From: Streptomyces kurssanovii
GTDB taxonomy: Bacteria; Actinomycetota; Actinomycetes; Streptomycetales; Streptomycetaceae
Direction: 5' to 3'
DNA: 64,000 nucleotides
Assembly: GCF_014649695.1 (NCBI RefSeq)
Contig: NZ_BMTN01000002.1
Coordinates: 770,559 to 834,558 of the forward strand
In this document: positions 1 to 7,705 of the stretch, piece after piece
Numbering within the stretch: position 1 is the first letter of the stretch
Layout of the letters: each line of letters opens with the position of its first letter
Position numbers and translations under genes: made by a program
The notes under the pieces: model-generated
What the model was told of the DNA's origin: nothing
Database searches by the model: none
Seen by the model: only the letters and a program-made list of their open reading frames with translations

Positions 1-291
1 CTTCGCGAGGCGGACGGCCTCCTCGATGCGCATGGTGTAAGCGTCCTTCTCGCCCGGCTTGCGCTGGAACGAGCAGTAGGCGCACGACGCGGTGCACACG
101 TTGGTCATGTTGAGGTGGCGGTTGACGTTGAAGTGGACGACGTCGCCGTTCTTGCGGGTGCGCACCTCGTGCGCGAGACCGCCGAGCCATGCCAGGTCGT
201 CCGACTCGTAGAGGGCGATGCCGTCCTCACGCGTCAGCCGCTCACCGGCCCGGACCTTCTCCTCGAGCTCGCGCTTGAGTCCTGCGTCCAC
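1..291 (-). CDS. mqnE: Aminofutalosine synthase MqnE, N-terminal part (cut by window edge)
   Basis: Radical-SAM enzyme of the futalosine menaquinone pathway, which joins the chorismate-derived enolpyruvyl benzoate to SAM to give aminofutalosine. Only the first 97 residues are visible; the rest lies left of the window. The radical-SAM cluster motif CxxxCxxC is seen as CTASCAYC (Cys66, Cys70, Cys73), followed by SFQRKPGEKDAYTM, which is typical of the MqnE/MqnC group. The GTG start at 291 has a GGAGG nine bases upstream. It lies 50 bp downstream of the Lrp-type gene on the same strand. UbiX, UbiA and UbiD homologues nearby support a menaquinone role. MqnC is the main alternative; the long N-terminal lead favours MqnE. 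Confidence 0.85.
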   Translation of the reverse strand, partial: MDAGLKRELEEKVRAGERLTREDGIALYESDDLAWLGGLAHEVRTRKNGDVVHFNVNRHLNMTNVCTASCAYCSFQRKPGEKDAYTMRIEEAVRLAK

Positions 292-341
292 TTCGGGCCG
301 CCTCCCATACGTCTACCAATCGGGCTCCACCCACGGTATCC

Positions 342-797
342 CTAGCTCTCCTCCGGCAGGTCGCCGACCCGGTTCTCCCACTTGGTGGAGAGCACGATGG
401 TGGTCCGGGTGCGGGAGACGCCGCGCGTCCCGGAGAGCCGGCGGATCGTCTTCTCGAGGCCGTCCACGTCGCTCGCGCGCACCTTGAGCATGTACGAGTC
501 GTCGCCGGCGATGAACCAGCAGTCCTCGATCTCCGCCAGGTCCTTCAGCCGGCGCGCCACGTCCTCGTGGTCGGCGGCGTCGGAGAGCGAGATGCCGATC
601 AGGGCCGTGACGCCGAGGCCCAGGGAGCGGGCGTCGACGGTGGCGCGGTATCCGGTGATGACGCCCGCCGCTTCCAGGCGGTTGATGCGGTCGGTGACGG
701 AGGGGCCGGAGAGCCCCACGAGCCGGCCGAGCTCGGCGTACGAAGCCCTGCCGTTCTCGCGCAGGGCCTGGATGAGCTGCCTGTCCACGGCGTCCAT
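342..797 (-). CDS. Lrp/AsnC family transcriptional regulator
   Basis: A 151-residue protein of normal Lrp/AsnC length. The N-terminal winged helix-turn-helix (about residues 3-50, with SYAELGRLVGLSGPSVTDRINRL-type helices) is followed by the RAM ligand-sensing domain (VTALIGISLSD, DCWFIAGDDSYMLKVRASD). The reading frame extends upstream, but ATG 797 begins the conserved MDAVDRQLIQALREN start of the family. It precedes mqnE on the same strand and is divergent from the small gene at 940. Family members usually bind amino acids and often control themselves and divergent genes. A link to menaquinone control is only an inference from position. Confidence 0.88.
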   Translation of the reverse strand: MDAVDRQLIQALRENGRASYAELGRLVGLSGPSVTDRINRLEAAGVITGYRATVDARSLGLGVTALIGISLSDAADHEDVARRLKDLAEIEDCWFIAGDDSYMLKVRASDVDGLEKTIRRLSGTRGVSRTRTTIVLSTKWENRVGDLPEES

Positions 798-887
798 AGA
801 CTCAAGCCTTCCATTATTCAGCGATACCGCAAGTTTACGTGTAGAATCTAAGGTACACAGGGGCGACACCCTGCGATTTACTCAAAT

Positions 888-901
888 GATCAGAACTGAT
901 C
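888..901. promoter_or_regulatory. Candidate operator palindrome between the Lrp gene and the small gene
   Basis: GATCAGAACTGATC is a perfect 5-bp inverted repeat around four bases. It sits in an AT-rich stretch unusual for this genome (roughly 810-905), in the divergent region between the Lrp/AsnC gene and the small reading frame at 940. It is a plausible regulator site, but no match to a defined consensus is claimed. Confidence 0.3.
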
Positions 902-939
902 CCACAGGATCACGATCCATACAGGAGATGACACTCACC

Positions 940-1074
940 GTGTACACGATCGAGATGGCCTACGCCCACATGCGACAGCTGCAGGAGCTGGCCAACCGCT
1001 CGCGTGCCCACCAGCCCTCTGCCGCCCGCAAGGCCGCCACGGCCCGCACCCCGCGCACCGGCAAGAAGCGCTAA
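940..1074 (+). CDS. Small basic protein of unknown function
   Basis: A 44-residue reading frame that is very rich in Arg, Lys, Ala and Gln (AYAHMRQLQELANRSRAH, then a basic Ala/Arg tail ending TGKKR). GGAG at 924-927 is 12 bases before GTG 940. ATG 928 is in frame but directly abuts the GGAG, so it is less likely. The stop overlaps the convergent ubiX stop by four bases. Basic composition suggests nucleic-acid or ribosome binding, but no family is recognised. I believe similar short proteins occur beside this Lrp gene in other Streptomyces; that is recollection, not shown here. Confidence 0.5.
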   Translation: MYTIEMAYAHMRQLQELANRSRAHQPSAARKAATARTPRTGKKR

Positions 1075-1733
1075 TCGCCTCCGGAGCCACCACCCAGCTC
1101 CCCCTTCCAGCGGCGGTACAGCCGATGCGGCACCCCTGCCGCGTCGAGCACCCGCCCCGCGACGAAGTCCACCAGATCCTGGATGTGCGTCGCCCCCGCG
1201 TAGAACGCCGGAGAGGCGGGCAGCACCACTGCGCCCGCCTCGTCCAGCGTGACCAGGTGCTTCAGCGTCTGTCCGTTCAGCGGGGTCTCCCGCACGGCGA
1301 CCACCAGAGGGCGCCGTTCCTTGAGCGTCACGCTCGCCGCCCGCTGCAGCAGGTCCTTCGAGAGTCCGAGCGCCACACCCGCCACACAGGCGGTCGACGC
1401 CGGCACGATCAGCATTCCCTTGACCGGGTACGACCCCGACGACGGCCCGGCGGCGAGGTCCCCGGCCGCCCAGTGCCGCACGTCGCTCACATCGACGTCG
1501 AAGCTGTCCGGCTTCCCGTCGGCTCCCCGGGCCAGCCACTGCCGCAGGTCCTCCTGCCAGCGCGCGTCCCGGAAGGCGATACCGGTCTCGTCGAGCAGCG
1601 TCAGCCGCGAGGCCCTGCTGACCACCAGGTCCACGCTCTCGCCCGCGTCCAGCAGGCCGCGCAGCACGGCGGCCGCGTACGGCGTGCCGGAAGCACCGGA
1701 CACGCCCACGACCCAGGGCCGTCGACTGTTCAC
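1071..1733 (-). CDS. UbiX-family flavin prenyltransferase (menaquinone pathway)
   Basis: UbiX-type enzymes attach a dimethylallyl group to FMN to make prenylated FMN, the cofactor of UbiD decarboxylases. The 220-residue protein shows the FMN-binding start VVGVSGASGTPYA (about residues 7-19), the central SSGSYPVKGMLIVPASTACVAGVALGLSKDLLQRAASVTLKERR segment typical of UbiX (basic RRPLV helix), and the C-terminal FVAGRVLDAAG. GTG 1733 was chosen because a GGAG lies nine bases upstream; GTG 1748 is also possible. With the UbiD at 3838 and the UbiA at 2448 it probably serves the late futalosine pathway (the MqnM role in S. coelicolor naming). It is divergent from the rhomboid gene. Confidence 0.88.
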   Translation of the reverse strand: MNSRRPWVVGVSGASGTPYAAAVLRGLLDAGESVDLVVSRASRLTLLDETGIAFRDARWQEDLRQWLARGADGKPDSFDVDVSDVRHWAAGDLAAGPSSGSYPVKGMLIVPASTACVAGVALGLSKDLLQRAASVTLKERRPLVVAVRETPLNGQTLKHLVTLDEAGAVVLPASPAFYAGATHIQDLVDFVAGRVLDAAGVPHRLYRRWKGELGGGSGGD

Positions 1734-1843
1734 TTCTTGCTGCTCCACACCGCCGAGCCTATCCGGCGGCGCGGAAGCGGAACCGGGCACGGTGCGCGGG
1801 ACGTTCCCGTCATGCAAGCGCGTGCACATCACAGGGGGCGACG

Positions 1844-2434
1844 ATGACCCGTACGGAAGCGACCGAGTGGGGCAGATCGGAGCGGGCCAGGGCCGCGGCC
1901 AAGCTGGTGCTGGCCTTCGTCGCCCTGCTGTGGGTACTGGAGGCGGTCGACGTGGCGACGGGACACGCCCTCGACTCCTACGGCGTGGTGGCCCGCGAGC
2001 CCGGCGAGCTGGTCGACATCGTGCCGTCGGCGTTCATGCACTTCGGCTTCGCCCATCTCGCCGCCAACAGCGTCCCGCTGCTGGTCTTCGGCTTCCTCGC
2101 AGCGCTGACCGGCGTGCGCCGCTTCCTCGCCGTGGCACTGATGATCGTCCTGGTGGCCGGACTCGGCGTCTGGCTGTTCTCCCCCTCGGGGGCCAACACC
2201 GCGGGCGCCTCCGGTCTGGTCTTCGGGCTCTTCGGCTACCTCGTGGTGCGCGGCTTCGTGGAGCGCAAGCTGCTGGACGTGTGCGTGGGCCTGCTGATCG
2301 GCGCGGTCTGGGGCAGCTCCATCCTGCTCGGCCTCTCCCCGGCGAACACGGGCGTGAGCTGGCAGGGCCACCTCTTCGGCCTGCTGGCGGGCACAGCGGC
2401 CGCGTTCGTGTTCCGCAGCCGCGGCCGCGCCTGA
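1844..2434 (+). CDS. Rhomboid-family intramembrane serine protease
   Basis: A 196-residue integral membrane protein with about six transmembrane segments. Rhomboid catalytic features are visible: HLAAN at residues 71-75 in the second helix, GASG with nucleophile Ser123, and the partner His176 in GHLFG. The length fits a minimal six-helix bacterial rhomboid. It cleaves transmembrane substrates within the membrane; its substrate here is unknown. It sits on the opposite strand between the UbiX and UbiA genes, ending 14 bp from the UbiA stop, so it is not part of the menaquinone operon. The ATG 1844 start is the only good one. Confidence 0.9.
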   Translation: MTRTEATEWGRSERARAAAKLVLAFVALLWVLEAVDVATGHALDSYGVVAREPGELVDIVPSAFMHFGFAHLAANSVPLLVFGFLAALTGVRRFLAVALMIVLVAGLGVWLFSPSGANTAGASGLVFGLFGYLVVRGFVERKLLDVCVGLLIGAVWGSSILLGLSPANTGVSWQGHLFGLLAGTAAAFVFRSRGRA

Positions 2435-2447
2435 CCCGGCGGGACCG

Positions 2448-3371
2448 TCAGACCGTCAGGCCCCGCACCACGAGATCGAGCAGGGCGCACACGAAGAGCG
2501 AGATCCCGATGAAACCGTTCGTCGTGAAGAACGCCCTGTTCAGACGGGACAGGTCGTGCGGCCGGACGATCGTGTGCTCGTAGAGGAACGCCGCCGCGAC
2601 GATCACCAAGCCCGCCCAGAACAGCACTCCCGCGTCCGTCGCCAGCGCGAACCAGACGAGCAGGCCCGTCGTCACGACGTGCGAGGCGCGGGCGCCGTAC
2701 AGCGCGGCCGGGATACCGAAGCGGGCCGGGACCGACTTCACGCCGTGGGCGCGGTCGGCCTGGACGTCCTGGCAGGCGAAGATCAGATCGAAGCCGCCGA
2801 TCCACACGCCCACGGCCAGGCCCAGGATCACCGCGTCCCACGACCACTCGCCCGTGACCGCGATCCACGCCCCGACGGGGCCCATGGCCTGCGCGAGGCC
2901 GAGGATGGCGTGCGGGAAGTCGGTGAACCGCTTGCCGTACGGATAGACCACCATCGGCACGACCGCGACCGGCGCGAGCGCCAGACACAGCGGGTTGAGC
3001 AGGGCCGCCGCGCCGAGGAAGACGACCAGCGCGATCAGCGCGCCGGTCCAGGCGGACCGCACGGACACCGCGCCCGTGACCAGTTCGCGCCCCGCGGTGC
3101 GCGGGTTCCGCGCGTCGATCTCCCGGTCGATGATCCGGTTGCACGCCATCGCGAAGGTCCGCAGACCCACCATGGCGACGGTGACGAGCAGCAGGTCCGT
3201 CCAGTGGACCTGCCCGTCGAGGCGGAACATCGCGGTGAGGGCGGCGATGTAGGCGAACGGCAGCGCGAAGACCGAGTGCTCGATCATCACCAGCCGCAGG
3301 AAGGCCTTCACCTTCCCGGTCGGCTGCGGTGCCGGGCCGGAACCCACGACCCCGTCGGCGGTCGCCATCAT
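2448..3371 (-). CDS. mqnP: UbiA-family prenyltransferase, menaquinone pathway (MqnP-like)
   Basis: Membrane prenyltransferase that attaches the polyprenyl chain to the naphthoate ring intermediate. The 307 residues contain about eight to nine membrane helices and the two Asp-rich prenyl-diphosphate sites: NRIIDREID (residues 78-86) and DLIFACQDVQAD (195-206). The start ATG overlaps the stop of the upstream 157-residue gene in an ATGA, so translation is probably coupled. UbiD lies two genes upstream in the same operon. 4-hydroxybenzoate prenyltransferase is the sister function, but the MqnE/UbiD/UbiX context and the actinobacterial source favour menaquinone. Confidence 0.88.
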   Translation of the reverse strand: MMATADGVVGSGPAPQPTGKVKAFLRLVMIEHSVFALPFAYIAALTAMFRLDGQVHWTDLLLVTVAMVGLRTFAMACNRIIDREIDARNPRTAGRELVTGAVSVRSAWTGALIALVVFLGAAALLNPLCLALAPVAVVPMVVYPYGKRFTDFPHAILGLAQAMGPVGAWIAVTGEWSWDAVILGLAVGVWIGGFDLIFACQDVQADRAHGVKSVPARFGIPAALYGARASHVVTTGLLVWFALATDAGVLFWAGLVIVAAAFLYEHTIVRPHDLSRLNRAFFTTNGFIGISLFVCALLDLVVRGLTV

Positions 3372-3841
3372 CGAAGGCTCCCGAGGAACGCGTCGAGGTC
3401 GGCCAGCAGCCCGGCGACGGGCAGCGGGCCCGTCTCCACGGTCAGCGGCGTCCCGGTCTCGTCGTCGGGCGGGGTGACGTGCGCCGTGAAGGCGTACGCG
3501 TCCGTGCCGGCCGGACGGCCGTCCAGGCTGAGCACCGCCCCGCCGTCGACCGTGAAAGGCCCGGATGCCGCGGCGAGCTCCGCGCGCAGCCGCTCCGCGA
3601 AATCGGCGGGCTCCGCGTCGCGCACACCGGGCAGCTCGAAGCCGTCGCCCTCACCGTGGTGCTCCAGGAGGACCGCCCAGGTGTCACCGGGGCCCGCGAA
3701 CTCCTCCGGCGATACGCCCGCCTGCTCGGCGGCCAGCCGGACGCCCGGGTCGGCCGGGTCGAGCTCGGGGCGCACCAGGGCCACATAGTCGGTGTCGGTG
3801 CCGATGAAGAGGGCGGGGCCGCCCACGGCGATGGGACTCAC
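3368..3841 (-). CDS. Unrecognised protein coupled between UbiD and UbiA genes
   Basis: A 157-residue soluble, acidic protein (VSPIAVGGPALFIGTDTDY at the start, ending LLADLDAFLGSLR). I recognise no domain, signal peptide or membrane segment. GTG 3841 overlaps the UbiD stop as GTGA, and its own stop overlaps the UbiA start as ATGA. The three genes therefore form one translationally coupled unit, which suggests co-expression in a set ratio and perhaps an accessory role in the decarboxylation/prenylation steps. This is inference from gene arrangement only. From memory, S. coelicolor lacks a gene at this spot. Confidence 0.72.
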   Translation of the reverse strand: MSPIAVGGPALFIGTDTDYVALVRPELDPADPGVRLAAEQAGVSPEEFAGPGDTWAVLLEHHGEGDGFELPGVRDAEPADFAERLRAELAAASGPFTVDGGAVLSLDGRPAGTDAYAFTAHVTPPDDETGTPLTVETGPLPVAGLLADLDAFLGSLR

Positions 3842-5289
3842 AGTCCGTACTCCTTCCACCGGCGGTCGACGAGCGCCGCCGTCGCGGGATCGGACTCGAC
3901 CATCTCCGGCCAGCCCCCGTCCCGCGTATACCCCTCCTCCGGCAGTTTGCGCGTCGCGTCGATGCCCGCCTTGCCGCCCCAGAACTGCTGGTAGGAGGCG
4001 TGGTCCAGATGGTCGACGGGGCCTTCGACGACGGTGAGGTCGCGTGCGTAGTCGGTGTTGCCGAGCGCCCGCCAGGAGACTTCGTGCAGGTCGTGGACGT
4101 CGCAGTCCTTGTCCACCACCACGATCAGCTTGGTCAGCGACATCATGTGCGCGCCCCAGATGGCGTGCATGACCTTCTGCGCGTGCTTCGGGTACTTCTT
4201 GTCGATCGAGACGATCGCGCAGTTGTGGAAGCCGCCCGACTCCGGCAGGTGGTAGTCCACGATGTCCGGCACGATGATCTTCAGCAGGGGCAGGAAGAAC
4301 CGCTCCGTCGCCCGCCCCAGCGGCCCGTCCTCCGTCGGTGGCCGGCCCACCACGATCGACTGGAGCAGCGGCCGCTTGCGCATCGTGACGCAGTCGATGG
4401 TCAGCGCCGGGAAGGGTTCCTGCGGCGTGTAGAAGCCGGTGTGGTCGCCGAAGGGGCCCTCCGGCAGCATCTCCCCGGGCTCCAGCCAGCCCTCCAGCAC
4501 GACCTCGGCGTTCGCCGGTACCTGGAGCGGCACCGTCTTGCAGTCGACCATCTCGATCCTCTTGCCCGCGACGAAGCCGGCGAACAGGTACTCGTCGATG
4601 TCGCCGGGCAGCGGCGCGGTCGAGGCGTACGTCACGGCCGGTGGGCAGCCGAACGCGATGGCGACCGGCAGCCGCTCGCCCCGTTCGGCGGCCACGGCGT
4701 AGTGGTTGCGGCTGTCCTTGTGGATCTGCCAGTGCATGCCGATGGTGCGCCGGTCATGGCGCTGAAGGCGGTAGAGGCCGAGGTTCCGTACGCCCGTCTC
4801 CGGGTGCTTGGTGTGGGTGAGGCCCAGGTTGAAGAAGGAGCCGCCGTCCTTGGGCCAGGTGAACAGCGCGGGCAGGGCGTCCAGGTCGACGTCGTCGCCG
4901 CGCAGGACGACCTCGTGCACGGGCGCGTCCTTCACCTTCTTCGGCGGCACGTGCACCATCGACCCGAGCTTGCCGAACGCCTCGCGCACCCCGATGAAGC
5001 CGTGCGGCAGTTCGGGCTTGAGCAGCCCGCCGATCTTGTCGCTGATCTCGGCGTAGGACTTCAGCCCGAGCGACTTCAGCAGCCGGCGGTCGGTGCCGAA
5101 CACGTTCATCGCGAGCGGCATCGCGGAGCCGCGCACGTTCTCGAACAGCAGGGCCGGGCCGCCTGCCTTGTTCACCCGGTCGACGATCTCCCCGACCTCG
5201 AGATACGGGTCGACTTCGGCCTTGATGCGCTTGAGGTCGCCCTCGCGCTCCAGCGCCCGGAGCAGGGAGCGAAGATCGTCGTAAGCCAT
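3838..5289 (-). CDS. mqnL: UbiD-family decarboxylase, menaquinone pathway (MqnL-like)
   Basis: A 483-residue UbiD protein using prenylated FMN to remove the ring carboxylate in late menaquinone synthesis. Family hallmarks are present along the whole length: MAYDDLRSLLRALEREGDLKRI at the start, a central EVVLEGWLEPGEMLPEGPFGDHTGFYTP segment carrying the catalytic Glu/Arg region, VGRPPTEDGPLG, and LTKLIVVVDKDCDVHDLHEV near the C terminus. Length matches UbiD. First gene of the coupled unit UbiD - unknown - UbiA; the UbiX cofactor enzyme is encoded 2 kb away on the same strand. Good ATG start. Confidence 0.9.
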   Translation of the reverse strand: MAYDDLRSLLRALEREGDLKRIKAEVDPYLEVGEIVDRVNKAGGPALLFENVRGSAMPLAMNVFGTDRRLLKSLGLKSYAEISDKIGGLLKPELPHGFIGVREAFGKLGSMVHVPPKKVKDAPVHEVVLRGDDVDLDALPALFTWPKDGGSFFNLGLTHTKHPETGVRNLGLYRLQRHDRRTIGMHWQIHKDSRNHYAVAAERGERLPVAIAFGCPPAVTYASTAPLPGDIDEYLFAGFVAGKRIEMVDCKTVPLQVPANAEVVLEGWLEPGEMLPEGPFGDHTGFYTPQEPFPALTIDCVTMRKRPLLQSIVVGRPPTEDGPLGRATERFFLPLLKIIVPDIVDYHLPESGGFHNCAIVSIDKKYPKHAQKVMHAIWGAHMMSLTKLIVVVDKDCDVHDLHEVSWRALGNTDYARDLTVVEGPVDHLDHASYQQFWGGKAGIDATRKLPEEGYTRDGGWPEMVESDPATAALVDRRWKEYGL

Positions 5290-5379
5290 GGGGTCAAGTA
5301 TCGGTCACCCGCTACCCTGGCCCCGTCACCGGGGCCGGGGAAACGCCGCCCCGCCTAAGTCTCCAGGGGGCTGTCCCAC

Positions 5380-5769
5380 ATGCTCAGGGCGCTGATGTAC
5401 ATCCTGCCGCTGGCGCTGACGATCTACGCGTTCGTCGACTGCCTGAACACCCCCGAGGACGAGGCGAAGCATCTCCCCAAGCTGGCCTGGGTGTTCATCA
5501 TCCTGCTGTTCTGGATCGTCGGCCCGATCGTCTGGTTCGCCGCCGGCAAGATGCGGCACGCCCCGGCCGGCGGCCGCACCCCGTCCGAGTGGCACCGCAA
5601 CCACCGCACGCAGTGGGTCGCCCCCGACGACAACCCCGACTTCCTGAAGTCCCTCAAGGACGAGAACGAGAAGGACGAGGCGGTCCTCAAGGACTGGGAG
5701 GCCGACCTGCGCCGCCGCGAGGACGAGCTGAAGAAGCGCGAGCAGGGCGGCGAGGGCGACAAGTCCTGA
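5380..5769 (+). CDS. PLDc N-terminal (PLDc_N) domain membrane protein
   Basis: A 129-residue protein with two hydrophobic segments (about residues 3-21 and 35-55) and the PLDc_N signature LTIYAFVDCLNTPEDEAKHLPKLAWVFIILLFWIVGPIVWFAAGK. This module occurs alone in many actinobacteria without a phospholipase domain. The C-terminal half is charged and helical (KDENEKDEAVLKDWEADLRRREDELKKRE), probably a short coiled coil in the cytoplasm. The LysR gene starts one base after its stop, so the two are probably co-transcribed. Function unknown. Confidence 0.8.
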   Translation: MLRALMYILPLALTIYAFVDCLNTPEDEAKHLPKLAWVFIILLFWIVGPIVWFAAGKMRHAPAGGRTPSEWHRNHRTQWVAPDDNPDFLKSLKDENEKDEAVLKDWEADLRRREDELKKREQGGEGDKS

Positions 5770-5770
5770 C

Positions 5771-6664
5771 GTGGAGATCCGCCTGCTGGTCACCTTCGAG
5801 AAGGTCGCCGCCCACCTCAGCTTCACGCAGGCCGCGGCCGAGCTGAAGTACGCCCAGTCGAGCGTCACCACCCAGATCCGCTCGCTGGAGAGCTCCCTGG
5901 GCACCGAGCTGTTCGACCGGCTCGGCAGCCGCATCCGGCTCACGGAGGCGGGCGAGCGGCTGGTGCCCTACGCCCGAAGGATCATCGAGCTGTCCGAGGA
6001 GGCGCGCGCGGCCGTCGTCGAGACCGACGAACCGGCGGGCGCCATCAACATCGGCACCATGGAGTCGCTCACCTCCTACCGGCTCCCGGAACTGCTCGAG
6101 CTGTTCCACCACCGCTATCCGCGGGTCAAGCTTTCCCTGCGCCCCACCCTGGGCGACGAGACCCGGCAGGCGCTGCGCCTCGGCGTGTACGACATCGGCT
6201 TCCTGATGGAACAGGAGACGGAGCACACGGGCCTCCGGAGCGAGGTCCTGGCTCCGGAGCCGCTGGTGCTGGTGGCCGCGCCCGGCCATCCGCTGGCGGG
6301 GGCCGGGGAGCTGACCACCGCCGACCTGGCGGAGGCCCAGCTGGTGGGCACCGAACCGGGCTGCCCGTACCGGGACCTGTTCGAGGGCGAGCTGCGCGAG
6401 CGGACCGGGGCGCCGCCGCCGTTCATGGAGTTCGGCACGATCGAGGCCACCAAGCGGGGTGTGACCGCGGGTCTCGGGGTCGCGTTGCTGCCCCGGATGA
6501 CGGTCCGTGCAGAGCTGGCGTCCGGGGCGCTGGTCGCGCTGCCGTGGGAGCCGCCGTTCCGGCTGCACACGCAGGTGGCGTGGCGGGAGGGGAAGCGGCT
6601 GCCCCGGCATGTGCGGCTGTTCATCGACGAGACGGTGCGGCTGGTGCGGGAGCAGGAGTCGTAG
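5771..6664 (+). CDS. LysR-family transcriptional regulator
   Basis: A 297-residue regulator. The N-terminal LysR helix-turn-helix is clear (residues 1-60, LVTFEKVAAHLSFTQAAAELKYAQSSVTTQIRSLE), followed by the effector-binding domain beginning INIGTMESLTSYRLPELL. The GTG start lies one base after the upstream stop. The 3' end overlaps that of the convergent EamA transporter by 44 bp. Members usually control a neighbour; the EamA exporter is the nearest candidate, but its promoter is 0.9 kb away on the far side, so the target is unsure. Confidence 0.88.
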   Translation: MEIRLLVTFEKVAAHLSFTQAAAELKYAQSSVTTQIRSLESSLGTELFDRLGSRIRLTEAGERLVPYARRIIELSEEARAAVVETDEPAGAINIGTMESLTSYRLPELLELFHHRYPRVKLSLRPTLGDETRQALRLGVYDIGFLMEQETEHTGLRSEVLAPEPLVLVAAPGHPLAGAGELTTADLAEAQLVGTEPGCPYRDLFEGELRERTGAPPPFMEFGTIEATKRGVTAGLGVALLPRMTVRAELASGALVALPWEPPFRLHTQVAWREGKRLPRHVRLFIDETVRLVREQES

Positions 6665-7598
6665 CGGGGCCCTGGGTCGTAGCGGGAGCCTGGGTCGTCG
6701 CGGAGCAGGCGGCGGTGCGCGGCTGCCGGGCGCGGTTGATCCGCAGCGAGGCCAGCAGGATCAGCGGGACGCCCAGCGCCTGGACGAGCCCGATGTGGTG
6801 CCCGTACACGGCCCGGTCCGCGACCATGGCGACGGCCGGGTAGACGAAGGCCAGCACGGCGATCTTCGCGGTGGCGAGCTTCTGGTAGGCCGAGTACATC
6901 AGCACGTACATCAGGCAGGTGTGGATCAGGCCGAGGCCCACCAGCCAGGCCCAGCCGGCGCCGAGGCCGCTCACCGCCGCGAAGTCGGCGAAGGGCAGCA
7001 GCAGCGGGATACCGACCAGCACCTGCACCAGCGCCACCAGATGCGGCTTCACCCCGGTGACACGCTTGGTGATCACCGTCGAGACCGCGTAGAACAGCGC
7101 GGCCAGCAGGGCGAATCCCAGCCCGGCGAGCGGGCCGGGGTCCGTGGGGCTCACCCCAGAGACGAGGACGAGGCCGGCGAACGCGACGCCGAGCCAGCCG
7201 AAGGTCGCGGCGGTCAGCCGCTCCTTGAACAGCAGCGCGCCGAGCAGCACCACGTAGAACGGCTGGGTGTGGTAGACGACGGTCGCGAGCGAGATGGACG
7301 ACTCCTCGTACGCCTCGAAGAGGAACACCCAGTTGAAGACGATGAACACGCCGCCGAGCGCGGCGAGCGCCAGCTTCTTCGGCGTGAAGGCGTGGTCGGT
7401 GAAGTAGCCGCGTGCCAGGCAGTAGGCGCCGAGCGCGAGGGCGCCGAACAGGCAGCGGAAGAACACGACCTCGAACGGGGAGGCGCCCGACTCGACGACG
7501 AAGATGCCGAGGGTGCCGGAGAGCACCATGGCCAGGGTGAGTTCGACGGTGCCGCGCCGGGTGGCGTTCGCGGCGGTCTGCGCGGTCTCGGTGGTCAT
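6621..7598 (-). CDS. EamA/DMT-family transporter
   Basis: A 325-residue membrane protein with ten predicted helices arranged as two EamA repeats (TLAMVLSGTLGIFVVESGASPFEVVFFRC in the first, LAGLGFALLAALFYAVSTVITKR in the second). Members export or import metabolites such as amino acids and nucleobases. The C-terminal 30 residues are Ala/Thr/Pro repeats after RINRARQPRTAAC and are probably disordered. ATG 7598 begins MTTETAQTAANATRRG; the open frame runs much further upstream but is a GC shadow. It is divergent from the deaminase gene at 7706, which hints at a shared substrate such as a nucleobase, unproven. Confidence 0.85.
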   Translation of the reverse strand: MTTETAQTAANATRRGTVELTLAMVLSGTLGIFVVESGASPFEVVFFRCLFGALALGAYCLARGYFTDHAFTPKKLALAALGGVFIVFNWVFLFEAYEESSISLATVVYHTQPFYVVLLGALLFKERLTAATFGWLGVAFAGLVLVSGVSPTDPGPLAGLGFALLAALFYAVSTVITKRVTGVKPHLVALVQVLVGIPLLLPFADFAAVSGLGAGWAWLVGLGLIHTCLMYVLMYSAYQKLATAKIAVLAFVYPAVAMVADRAVYGHHIGLVQALGVPLILLASLRINRARQPRTAACSATTQAPATTQGPATTPAPAPAAPSRR

Positions 7599-7655
7599 GT
7601 CTGTGAAGCTACGAGCGGCACACCGGGGCGGTCCACGCGCCAGTGGGGCGTCCTG

Positions 7656-7687
7656 CCGATGGGCCCATAGGCGCGTCCGATAGGCCC
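7656..7687. promoter_or_regulatory. Two direct repeats 21 bp apart in a divergent promoter region
   Basis: CCGATGGGCCC (7656-7666) and CCGATAGGCCC (7677-7687) are near-identical and start 21 bp apart, two helical turns. They lie between the divergent EamA exporter (start 7598) and deaminase (start 7706) genes. The arrangement fits a regulator binding two sites on one face of the helix. The regulator is not identified. Confidence 0.35.
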
Positions 7688-7705
7688 GACCCTGAGAGGA
7701 AGCGC

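Noticed and set aside
1249-2583. 444-residue plus-strand frame opposite ubiX and across the rhomboid gene
   Set aside because: Arg/Ser/Pro-rich GC shadow with no domain; the ubiX and rhomboid genes explain the region.
5319-5336. Hairpin GGCCCCG-TCAC-CGGGGCC upstream of the PLDc_N gene
   Set aside because: Short 7-bp stem in a GC-rich region, in the leader of a gene; not distinct enough for a terminator or riboswitch.
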